A stretch of 6,611 nucleotides of DNA, taken from NCBI GenBank assembly GCA_021849435.1, contig JAJZSX010000139.1, positions 1-6,611 on the forward strand. The letters are read 5' to 3'. Below are positions 1-6,035 of this stretch, piece by piece. Within the stretch, counting starts at the first letter, position 1. Each line of letters begins with the position of its first letter. The notes under the pieces were generated by a model, which made no database searches, had not been told where the DNA came from, and saw only the letters and a program-made list of their open reading frames with translations. The stretch comes from Actinomycetes bacterium (GTDB taxonomy: Bacteria; Actinomycetota; Acidimicrobiia; Acidimicrobiales; RAAP-2). The translations under genes were made by a program, and so were the position numbers.

Positions 1-1177
1 CGTCGGAGTACTTGGTGAAGCGCTCGAGCGCGACCGAACGCGCCGGCATGTTCACGCCGAGGGCCAGGGTCTCGGTCGCGAAGACCACCGCAAGAAGGTT
101 GTGCTCGAAGCATTTCTCCACGATCTCGCGAAACGCTGGCACCATGCCAGCGTGGTGGGCCGCCAGTCCTCGCACCAGGCTGTCGAGGAAGTCGGGGAAG
201 TCCAGGGCGGCGAGATCGTCATCGGAGAAGTCCGCAAGACGCTCTTCCGCGATCTTCGTGATGATGCGCTTCTCCTCGCCCGAGGTGAAGTTGAGTCCGT
301 CGCGCCGGCACTGGTGAACGGCGTCGTCGCAGGCAGCGCGCGAGAAGATGAAGACGATCACCGGCAACAAGTCCTCGTGCTCGAGGGCGCGCAGCAACTC
401 CGAGCGTCGCGGCGCTCGAAATGGCGCAGGCGGCGAGGAGGAGCGAGAGTTCTTCCACTGTGGCCCGCGGCGGAACTTGCGCGTCGCCTTCATCAGGTTG
501 TCGATGCGTCGGGCCTCATCTGATGGTCGGTCGCCGTCGAGCAAGTCGACGATCTCGGTGTCAGTCTGACCACGACGCACCACGGCGACGTGATTATGCA
601 AAGTGATGGGGCGTTCGCGCTCGATTACGACCGCCGTCTCGCCGCGCACCGATTCGAACCACTCCCCCAGGAAGTCCGCGTTGCCCACCGTCGCTGACAG
701 GGCGACGAACTGCACGCTCTCACCCGTGAGAATCAGCACCTCTTCCCAGACGCCGCCGCGAAACGGGTCCTGGAGGTAGTGGACCTCGTCGAGGATGACG
801 AGGCCGAGCTGGGTGAGGTGGGCGGCCTCGGCGAGGAGCATATTGCGCAGGACCTCGGTCGTCATCACGACGATCTCAGCGTCGCGGTTGATCGAGGTGT
901 CACCCGTCAGCAGCCCGACCCTCGAGCCGCCGTAGAGGCGCGAGAGCTCTCCGTACTTCTGATTCGAGAGGGCCTTTAGCGGCGTCGTGTAGAACGCTCG
1001 ACGTCCGCGAGCGATGGACCGACCAATCGCGTAATTGGCCACGAGCGTCTTGCCGGATCCCGTGGGAGCGCTCACGAGGACGTTGACCCCCCGATCGACG
1101 GCGTCGAGCGCCTCAATCTGGAAGTCGTCGAGTCCAAACCCAAGGGTGTGGGTGAATTCGTGGCGGTAGGTCGTCAC
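1..1177 (-). CDS. helY: Ski2/Mtr4-like DEVH-box helicase, HelY type (N-terminal 392 residues, cut by window edge)
   Basis: This is the N-terminal part of a superfamily 2 ATP-dependent helicase. The frame is open without interruption from a GTG at 1177 to the window edge. Visible motifs are a Q-motif-like FQIEAL (residues 19-24), Walker A APTGSGKT (37-44), motif Ia TTPLKALSNQKY (64-75), TGD (91-93), TTEVLRNML (106-114), Walker B DEVH (130-133), motif III SAT (161-163), the start of the second RecA domain VIVFIFSRAACD (273-284), GLAAHHAGM (337-345) and motif V-like ATETLALGVNMPA (367-379). The AHHAGM and ALGVNMPA signatures are typical of the Ski2/Mtr4 branch. Motif VI and the C-terminal domains lie beyond the edge; family members are usually around 900 residues. 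The GTG overlaps the tatC stop as GTGA, so translation is probably coupled. Position directly after tatC matches mycobacterial helY. The family is linked to RNA or DNA unwinding; the substrate in bacteria is poorly defined. Confidence 0.93.
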   Translation of the reverse strand, partial: MTTYRHEFTHTLGFGLDDFQIEALDAVDRGVNVLVSAPTGSGKTLVANYAIGRSIARGRRAFYTTPLKALSNQKYGELSRLYGGSRVGLLTGDTSINRDAEIVVMTTEVLRNMLLAEAAHLTQLGLVILDEVHYLQDPFRGGVWEEVLILTGESVQFVALSATVGNADFLGEWFESVRGETAVVIERERPITLHNHVAVVRRGQTDTEIVDLLDGDRPSDEARRIDNLMKATRKFRRGPQWKNSRSSSPPAPFRAPRRSELLRALEHEDLLPVIVFIFSRAACDDAVHQCRRDGLNFTSGEEKRIITKIAEERLADFSDDDLAALDFPDFLDSLVRGLAAHHAGMVPAFREIVEKCFEHNLLAVVFATETLALGVNMPARSVALERFTKYSD

Positions 1178-1902
1178 TTCTTGAACAACTTGCCGACGCC
1201 GATCGCGAGGAAGTAGAAGACCGTGAGTGGGGTGGCGAGCGCGAGCATCGACAAGGGATCGCCGCTCGGGGTGAAGACGGCCGAGGCGACGGTGATCGCG
1301 ATCAACGCGTAGCGCCAGGAATGCAGGAGTTGGTTCGGCGAGACGATGCCCGCGAGCTCAAGGGCGACGAGCACCACGGGAAACTCGAAGGTGATGCCGA
1401 AGATGAACATCATCATCAAAAACAGGCCCAGATATTGGTTTGGGTTGTAGTCAGCGACCAGGCTGTGTCCGCCGATCGACTGCAAGAAGGCGATGGCGTG
1501 ACCGAAGCTGAAGTAGGCGACCGCGACGCCGCCGGAAAAGAAGAGGATGGACGCGCTGACAAAGGGCACCGCGTATCGCCGCTCCTTGGCCTTCAATCCC
1601 GGCGTGATAAAGCGCCAGACGTGCCAGAACACGAAGGGCGAGGCGAAGAGCATTCCACCAAAGAAGGCGATCTTGACGCGAAGAGTCAGGCCGTCGAGCG
1701 GATTCGTGACGAGGAAGGTGCAGTGGCGCGGCAGCGCCCGGCAGTACGGATCCTGGAGGAAGCGAAGGATCTCGGGATAGACCATGAAGGACACCACGCC
1801 GGCGACCAAGACGGCGACGGCGCTCTGGAGGAATCGACGCCGCGCCTCGGCCAGGTGCTCGGCCAGCGTCATGCCGGTGGCGGCCTTGCGGAAGTTGGAC
1901 AC
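1174..1902 (-). CDS. tatC: Twin-arginine translocase subunit TatC
   Basis: TatC is the polytopic membrane receptor of the Tat pathway. It binds twin-arginine signal peptides and recruits TatA to export folded proteins. The 242-residue product fits the family. Conserved points are the N-terminal cytoplasmic HLAEARRRF (16-24) with Glu19 in place of the usual HLxELRxRL, the first membrane helix (about 25-45), the periplasmic loop with Pro68, the cytoplasmic RFITPGLKAKERR (97-109), FGITFEFPVV (168-177) with the intramembrane Glu173, and FTPSGDPLS (210-218) before the last helix. Six hydrophobic segments can be counted. The first periplasmic loop has two cysteines, Cys54 and Cys61, which could form a disulfide. 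The start is a GTG 6 nt after the tatA/B stop; an in-frame ATG at codon 11 (1872) just before TLAEHL is a credible alternative. The stop overlaps the helicase start by 4 nt. Confidence 0.97.
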   Translation of the reverse strand: MSNFRKAATGMTLAEHLAEARRRFLQSAVAVLVAGVVSFMVYPEILRFLQDPYCRALPRHCTFLVTNPLDGLTLRVKIAFFGGMLFASPFVFWHVWRFITPGLKAKERRYAVPFVSASILFFSGGVAVAYFSFGHAIAFLQSIGGHSLVADYNPNQYLGLFLMMMFIFGITFEFPVVLVALELAGIVSPNQLLHSWRYALIAITVASAVFTPSGDPLSMLALATPLTVFYFLAIGVGKLFKK

Positions 1903-1908
1903 GAGCGC

Positions 1909-2304
1909 CTAGTTGAGAGACGGATCGGGCGACGGCGGAAGGTCGCGCGGAGGCGGGGGCACGTGGTGCGTGGAATTGAACAGCGGTCCCTTCCAGGACT
2001 CGTCGGGTGCCACCTCGTCCTCAGTGGGCGGGGGCGCGTCGGACGCGCTGCTGCGCAGATCGGCGCGGTCGGCGAGCTCGTTGAGGAGGTTGACCGGGCT
2101 GCGCGCCAGGCGCGCGAGGTCTCCCGCGCTCGGCAGATCCGGGATCACCTCGCGGACCTCGGATTCGACGCGCTCTTGGATCCGCTTGAGCGCCCGCCAG
2201 CTGGCGCCGAGCTTGTGGGCCACCTCGGGCAGCTTGTCCGGGCCTAGGAGGATCATCACGACTGCGACGATGACCAGGATCTTGATCGGACTCAGAGAGA
2301 ACAC
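1909..2304 (-). CDS. tatA: Twin-arginine translocase TatA/TatB-family subunit (TatB-like features)
   Basis: This is a single-span Tat component of 131 residues. An N-terminal membrane helix (about residues 7-20) is followed by the hinge LGPDKLPEVAHKLG (20-33) and an amphipathic helix to about residue 53, then a long polar tail rich in proline and acidic residues (PPPTEDE, PPPPRDLPPSPDP). The fold assignment is secure. The subtype is not: LGP at the hinge, where TatA usually has FG, plus the length and proline-rich tail resemble TatB, whereas the position just before tatC and helY is where mycobacteria carry tatA. The symbol follows position. It starts with GTG at 2304, and no clear Shine-Dalgarno sequence precedes it. 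A -10-like TACAAT lies 6 nt upstream. Only one TatA/B gene is visible, so a second subunit may be encoded elsewhere, or this one serves alone as in minimal TatAC systems. Confidence 0.9.
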   Translation of the reverse strand: MFSLSPIKILVIVAVVMILLGPDKLPEVAHKLGASWRALKRIQERVESEVREVIPDLPSAGDLARLARSPVNLLNELADRADLRSSASDAPPPTEDEVAPDESWKGPLFNSTHHVPPPPRDLPPSPDPSLN

Positions 2305-2337
2305 GGGTCCATTGTAGGGGTGGGGCCCCCGAGATCC
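2305..2337 (-). promoter_or_regulatory. Candidate internal promoter and inverted repeat before tatA/B
   Basis: This 33-nt spacer is the longest gap in the window. Reading the minus strand, the hexamer TACAAT (2316-2311) is followed by GGACCC and then the GTG start, which would place transcription initiation at or next to the start codon, as in leaderless actinobacterial mRNAs. No convincing -35 is seen. The hexamer overlaps one arm of an inverted repeat, TAGGG (2340-2336) and CCCTA (2319-2315), whose loop holds the palindrome GGGGCCCC (2329-2322). There is no T-run after it, so a terminator is unlikely. The hexamer match is seen directly; its promoter function is inferred. Confidence 0.35.
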
Positions 2338-2943
2338 CTAAATGAATCCGAAGCGGTTGAGCGGCCAGATACGCAGGAAAACCTTGCCGATGAGATCTTT
2401 GCGCGGCACCGTACCCCACATCCGGCTGTCGCAGGAATTCGGGTGGTTGTCACCCATCATGAAGTACGAGTTGGCGGGCACAGTCACGTTGCCGATGGCC
2501 TGGCCGAGGGGCTCGTAGTGAGTCCAGGTCTCATGGAGTGGCGAACCGTTCACGTAGATGGTGTTGCCCTTGGAAGTCAGGTGGTCTCCCGGCAGGCCAA
2601 TGACCCTCTTGACGAGGTCGGTGACCGGGTCACCGCAGTGCTCAGCCGGGGGTGCCTTGAAGACGACGATGTCGCCCCGATGGATCGTCCCAAATTCCAC
2701 GCTCAACTTCGAGACGATGATGCGGTCACCGATCTGCAGCGTTGGCTCCATCGAGCCCGAGGGGATGAAGAACGTCTGGATGACGAACGTGCGCATGAGA
2801 AACGACACGCCCAGTGCAACCAGGACAATGATGAGCCACTCGACGAGTAGGTGCTTCTTACGCCGCTTCAATGGCGCGGGGGCTGCCACTTCGTCGGGCT
2901 CCTCCGGGGACGCGTCGGTGGAAGGCTCAACGATATCGGACAC
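2338..2943 (-). CDS. lepB: Signal peptidase I (type I leader peptidase)
   Basis: This is the membrane serine protease that removes signal peptides from exported preproteins on the outer face of the cytoplasmic membrane. The 201-residue product has a charged, acidic then Lys/Arg-rich cytoplasmic tail (about 1-31), one membrane anchor (about 33-50), and the family boxes. The nucleophile box is IPSGSMEPT with Ser64 as predicted nucleophile. Next are GDRIIVSK (72-79), RGDIVVFKAP (89-98), VKRVIGLPGD (111-120) with Lys112 as the general base, and GDNHPNSCDSR (164-174). The Ser-Lys dyad is therefore complete. GTG at 2943 is the only start compatible with the upstream in-frame TGA; it lies 9 nt after the pafA stop without a strong Shine-Dalgarno. 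Its neighbours downstream, tatA/B and tatC, form an export group with it. In mycobacteria this interval holds pafB and pafC, so its presence here is a notable rearrangement. Confidence 0.96.
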   Translation of the reverse strand: MSDIVEPSTDASPEEPDEVAAPAPLKRRKKHLLVEWLIIVLVALGVSFLMRTFVIQTFFIPSGSMEPTLQIGDRIIVSKLSVEFGTIHRGDIVVFKAPPAEHCGDPVTDLVKRVIGLPGDHLTSKGNTIYVNGSPLHETWTHYEPLGQAIGNVTVPANSYFMMGDNHPNSCDSRMWGTVPRKDLIGKVFLRIWPLNRFGFI

Positions 2944-2952
2944 ACATCAAGG

Positions 2953-4341
2953 CTAGTCGCGCCGCTCGTGGCGATCCCGTCGCTCTAGAGAGTCAAGTAG
3001 GCGCTGGAATCGCTCGTCGTGATTCTTGAAGGGATCCTTTAAGAGCACGGTGCGCTGCATCTCGTCGTTAAGCTTCAAGTGCACCCAGTCCACGGTGTAG
3101 TCCCGGCGCCACTCCTTGGCGGCACGGATGAAGGATCCGCGTAGGTGGGCTCGTGTGGTGGTGGGCGCGGTGACCGCGGCCTGGGCCACCTGCTCGTCGG
3201 TGACCATGCGGCGGAAGTGTCCCCGGGCCTGACGACGGTAGTAGAGGCCCCGCGTGAGGTTGGTGTCGTGATAGAGCAAGTCGATGAGGGCAACGCGCGC
3301 GTCGGAGAGCTCGACGCCCAGGCGCTCGCGCTCGCGCTCGATTATCTGCAGTTTCGCGATCCAGTCCACCCGATCGGCCAGTCCCATCGGGTCTGATCGG
3401 TACTGCTCGATTACCTCGCGCCACATGCGAACGGCCTCGATCTGATCGGGCGGAAGGCTACGACGCTGGGCGAAGAGCTCGGCGCGTTCGCAAAGGTCCT
3501 CTTGAATCTCTAGGGCGGTCATATCGCGCCCGCTTACCAACTTGATCGGCTCCTTACTCCAGAGGTCGTAGGAGATGTCACGCAGCGCGTTGATCGGCGA
3601 GGCGATGTTGAAGTCGCGCAAGACCGTCGTGCGATCCTCGATCATGGCGAGCACGACGGCCGCAGTACCGACCTTGAGGAACGTGGCGTACTCGTTCATG
3701 TTCGAGTCGCCGACGATGACGTGCAGACGCCGGTACTTCTCGGGATCGGCGTGGGGTTCGTCGCGGGTGTTGATGATGGGCCGACTGCGGGTGGTGGCAG
3801 ACGAGATGGACTCCCAAATGTGCTCCGCGCGCTGACTCATGGAGTACGAGGTGCCGCGCGCATTGGTGACAACCTTGCCCGCCCCTGAAAATATTTGTCG
3901 GCTGATCAGGAAGGGAATAAACACTTGTTCGAGTCGCGAGAGGTCTTCGATTCGATCGATGCAGTAATTCTCGTGGCACCCGTAGGAGTTGCCCGAGGAG
4001 TCGGTGTTGTTCTTGAACAAGAAGATGTCCCCACGGATCCCCTCCTCGACGAGCTGTCCTTGGGCGTAGTCCACCAGTTCGCGCAGGATGGTCTCGCCGG
4101 CCTTGTCCTGGGCGATGAGGTCATTGAGCGTGTCGCACTCGGCTGTGGCGTATTCGGGATGGCTGCCGACATCGAGGTAGAGACGGCTGCCGTTTTCAAG
4201 AAAAACGTTGCTCGAACGTCCCCAGGCGACGACCTTGCGAAAGAGGAACCGAGAGACTTCGTCCGGGCTCAAGCGCCGTTGGCCCCGTAGCGAGAATGTG
4301 ATGCCGTACTCGGTCTCGACTCCGAAGATCCGGCGTAGCAT
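2953..4341 (-). CDS. pafA: Pup-protein ligase PafA (proteasome accessory factor A)
   Basis: PafA uses ATP to form gamma-glutamyl phosphate on the C-terminal glutamate of Pup and joins it to a lysine on target proteins, marking them for the proteasome. It belongs to the glutamine synthetase/carboxylate-amine ligase fold shared with Dop. The 462-residue product opens with RRIFGVETEYGIT, where Glu9 is an expected metal ligand. It continues with WGRSSNVFLENGSRLYLDVG including Asp57 (the predicted catalytic base), then SHPEYATAEC (60-69), KNNTDSSGNSYGCHENY (110-126), SSATTRSRPIINTRDEPHAD and LHVIVGDSNMNE. The C-terminal domain ends in TVDWVHLKLNDEMQRTVLLKDPF, as expected for PafA and not Dop. A short charged tail (ERRDRHERRD) follows. 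ATG lies 6 nt after the prcA stop, with AGGT just before it as a weak ribosome site. No residue expected for activity appears to be missing. Confidence 0.97.
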   Translation of the reverse strand: MLRRIFGVETEYGITFSLRGQRRLSPDEVSRFLFRKVVAWGRSSNVFLENGSRLYLDVGSHPEYATAECDTLNDLIAQDKAGETILRELVDYAQGQLVEEGIRGDIFLFKNNTDSSGNSYGCHENYCIDRIEDLSRLEQVFIPFLISRQIFSGAGKVVTNARGTSYSMSQRAEHIWESISSATTRSRPIINTRDEPHADPEKYRRLHVIVGDSNMNEYATFLKVGTAAVVLAMIEDRTTVLRDFNIASPINALRDISYDLWSKEPIKLVSGRDMTALEIQEDLCERAELFAQRRSLPPDQIEAVRMWREVIEQYRSDPMGLADRVDWIAKLQIIERERERLGVELSDARVALIDLLYHDTNLTRGLYYRRQARGHFRRMVTDEQVAQAAVTAPTTTRAHLRGSFIRAAKEWRRDYTVDWVHLKLNDEMQRTVLLKDPFKNHDERFQRLLDSLERRDRHERRD

Positions 4342-4347
4342 GGGGAC

Positions 4348-5028
4348 CTACGCCCCGAGCATCTCGCTGATGGCGCCGACGTGGAGACGAACAAACGTGC
4401 GACGTGCTCCACGATCTTCGAGGACGCCTACTTCGAGCTCGTTGGCCGGGATCGACCGTTCGGGTCCGCCCAGCGCACTGACAGCGTGACGCAACGTCAC
4501 GTCGAGGCTCGTGGGCTCGCTGAAGAGCGCCGCGTAACGCGCCTTGACGGCCTCGGCGTCGCCACCGAGTACCGCGAAGTGCGCCTCGTCGGAGATGGTG
4601 CCTTCGTAAGCGATCTGGTAGAGCTTCGTCTGGTGAAACTTGTTTCCCAGTTGGGCGACCAGGATCTCGACCTCGAGAGGCTTGGGACCCTCGCTGAACA
4701 TGTCGCCGAGATGCTGGGCGTAGTAGTTAGCCAAGGCACGCGCGTCGACGTCATCGCGCGAGTAGGTGAATCCCGTTGAGTCCGCCCAGCGGATCCCGGC
4801 CTCACGAAGTCGGTCGAACTCGTTGTACTTGCCCACACCCGCGAAGGCGATCCGGTCGTAGACCTCTGAGATCTTGTTGAGTGAGGCCGATGTGTTCTCG
4901 GCGACCATCACGACACCGACGTCGTAGACGGAGGCCAGGATGGAACGGCCGCGCGCGATTCCCTTTTGGGCGAACGTCGCGCGATCTTTGATCAACTGCT
5001 CGGGAGCGACGTAGAAGAAGTTGCTCAT
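4348..5028 (-). CDS. prcA: 20S proteasome alpha subunit PrcA
   Basis: PrcA forms the outer heptameric rings of the actinobacterial 20S core particle. These rings gate entry and dock the Mpa/ARC ATPase. The 226-residue protein begins with the gate segment MSNFFYVAPEQLIKDR, followed by the characteristic RATFAQKGIARGRSILA (16-32), which contains the alpha-ring helix H0 region. VVMVAENTSASLNKISEVYDRIAFAGVGK then aligns well with mycobacterial PrcA from memory. KPLEVEILVAQLG and YEGTISDEAHFAVLGG follow in order. It has no N-terminal threonine motif, as expected for a non-catalytic subunit. It is somewhat shorter at the C terminus than the mycobacterial protein, lacking a long acidic tail. The ATG overlaps the prcB TGA by 4 nt (ATGA), so the two subunits are probably made by coupled translation, which suits their equal stoichiometry. 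Confidence 0.97.
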   Translation of the reverse strand: MSNFFYVAPEQLIKDRATFAQKGIARGRSILASVYDVGVVMVAENTSASLNKISEVYDRIAFAGVGKYNEFDRLREAGIRWADSTGFTYSRDDVDARALANYYAQHLGDMFSEGPKPLEVEILVAQLGNKFHQTKLYQIAYEGTISDEAHFAVLGGDAEAVKARYAALFSEPTSLDVTLRHAVSALGGPERSIPANELEVGVLEDRGARRTFVRLHVGAISEMLGA

Positions 5029-5828
5029 CGCAGGGTGCCCCCAGGTACGCCACCGGTGCTCGTGCGCCGTTCGCTGATCGCGCGAAAGCGCTCGCCCACC
5101 TCATCGTTCGTAATTTCGCGATATCCACCGGCGTCGATCACGACCATCAAGGGAAAGAGCCCGCGCACGAAGTCCGGACCTCCGGTGCTCGGGTCGTTGT
5201 CCCCCGCCTCGTAGAGGGCCAGGGCTCCTAGTTCGAGCGCGGCCTCCATGTCGAGGTCGGCGCGATAGCCCAGCCGCAGCGCGCTCTCGGCGAAGGGGGA
5301 CCCCGAACCGATCGTGGCGAAGTCGTGGCGCTCGTAGGCTCCCCCCGCGCCGTCGTACTCGAAGATTCGTCCCATCTGGTGGCTGGAGTCCCAGCCCGCC
5401 AGCAGGGGAATCACGATCAGTGGCGACGTGAGATTGTTGCGCTGGATGATCGGCGATAGGTAGTTGGCCTTGCCCTCGAGGCTCAGGGTCGAGTTGGTCA
5501 TCTTCTCGTAGTGCTCGAAGGAGAGCTGGGCCATACGGATGAACTCCATGCCGCGCGCAGCCGTGCCCGAGATGGCGATCGCCGTGAACTGGTCTGCGGC
5601 CTCGATCTTTCGCACGTCGCGGCTCGCGATGTAGCTGCCCGTCGCTTGACGGTCACCGACCATTACGACGCCGCCCACGAAGCGCACAGCGATCACCGTT
5701 GTTGCGTGGGCCGAGAGCCCTTCGCCGGCGCCGGCGACATCCACCGGAAAGGCCACACCGGCAGCCTGGGAGAACTGGTAGAAGGAGGGACCGGGGTCCT
5801 GGGACGCGCTAAAGAGCGGTAGGCCCAC
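5025..5828 (-). CDS. prcB: 20S proteasome beta subunit PrcB (precursor with propeptide)
   Basis: PrcB forms the two inner catalytic rings of the 20S proteasome. It is made as a precursor whose N-terminal propeptide is removed autocatalytically to expose a threonine nucleophile. In this 267-residue product the propeptide is about 42 residues, and the mature enzyme should begin at Thr43 in HATTVIAV. Asp59 (in VMVGDR) and Lys74 (in RDVRK) are the matching active-site partners of mature Asp17 and Lys33. SGTAARGMEF, HYEKM, GSGSPFAESALR and DPSTGGPDFVRGLFP support the assignment. The residue before the nucleophile is Ala42 (codon GCA), where Gly is usual. GTG at 5828 lies 2 nt after the pup stop. 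A purine-rich AAAAGGGCGG inside the end of pup is the likely ribosome site. The gene overlaps prcA by 4 nt. Confidence 0.97.
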   Translation of the reverse strand: MGLPLFSASQDPGPSFYQFSQAAGVAFPVDVAGAGEGLSAHATTVIAVRFVGGVVMVGDRQATGSYIASRDVRKIEAADQFTAIAISGTAARGMEFIRMAQLSFEHYEKMTNSTLSLEGKANYLSPIIQRNNLTSPLIVIPLLAGWDSSHQMGRIFEYDGAGGAYERHDFATIGSGSPFAESALRLGYRADLDMEAALELGALALYEAGDNDPSTGGPDFVRGLFPLMVVIDAGGYREITNDEVGERFRAISERRTSTGGVPGGTLR

Positions 5829-5830
5829 GG

Positions 5831-6025
5831 CTACTGACCGCCCTTTTGGACGTAGTTGCGCACGAACTCCTCGGCGTTCTCTTCGAGGACCTCGTCAATC
5901 TCGTCCAGCAGGTCGTCGAGGTCGGCCTTCAACTGCTCTCCCTTGGTTGTGTCGACGCTCACCTCGGGCGCCTCCGCGGCGCTGCGGGTGGTGCGTTGCT
6001 TCTGAATTCTTTCCTGCTCAGTCAT
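5831..6025 (-). CDS. pup: Prokaryotic ubiquitin-like protein Pup
   Basis: Pup is the small, mostly disordered protein tag that marks substrates for the actinobacterial proteasome. From the ATG at 6025 it is 64 residues, the same length as mycobacterial Pup as I recall it. The N-terminal half is polar and low-complexity. The C-terminal half, KADLDDLLDEIDEVLEENAE, is the acidic helix-forming stretch that binds the Mpa coiled coil and PafA/Dop. It ends FVRNYVQKGGQ. The terminal Gln means Dop must deamidate it to Glu before PafA can use it, and a dop gene is indeed next door. The frame extends upstream to a TTG at 6046 (71 residues), but that start would overlap the dop stop and add an atypical MTARTDC leader. 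The ATG, 10 nt after dop, is preferred. A short GGA lies just before it as a weak ribosome site. Confidence 0.97.
   Translation of the reverse strand: MTEQERIQKQRTTRSAAEAPEVSVDTTKGEQLKADLDDLLDEIDEVLEENAEEFVRNYVQKGGQ
5838..5847 (-). promoter_or_regulatory. Likely prcB ribosome binding site inside the pup 3' end
   Basis: Read on the minus strand, AAAAGGGCGG ends 9 nt before the prcB GTG. It lies within the codons for the essential Lys-Gly-Gly-Gln tail of Pup (AAG GGC GGT CAG). There is no room for a separate site, because only 2 nt separate the pup stop from prcB. The match to the anti-Shine-Dalgarno is moderate. Confidence 0.5.
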
Positions 6026-6035
6026 ACAATCCGTT

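Noticed and set aside
1..1177. Possible broken helicase gene, because only short complete frames appear on either strand here
   Set aside because: Reading the minus strand from the GTG at 1177 gives 392 uninterrupted codons with all expected helicase motifs in order. The gene is intact and simply runs off the window.
1321..2247. A 308-codon open frame on the plus strand, antisense to tatC and tatA/B
   Set aside because: Its product is a charged low-complexity sequence with no recognisable motif, and it lies wholly opposite two clear genes. GC-rich codon use routinely opens such antisense frames.
2315..2340. GC-rich inverted repeat as a transcription terminator between lepB and tatA/B
   Set aside because: The arms are only 5 bp, the loop is long and no T-run follows in the direction of transcription.
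2021..2419. Minus-strand open frame of 132 codons spanning the lepB/tatA junction
   Set aside because: It is an alternative frame across two real genes, with an Arg/Ala/Pro/Gln-rich shadow composition.
2941..2955. TAGCCT, 6 nt before the lepB GTG, as a second leaderless promoter
   Set aside because: It has the same spacing as the hexamer before tatA/B but is a poor -10 match and includes the pafA stop codon, so chance is the simpler explanation.
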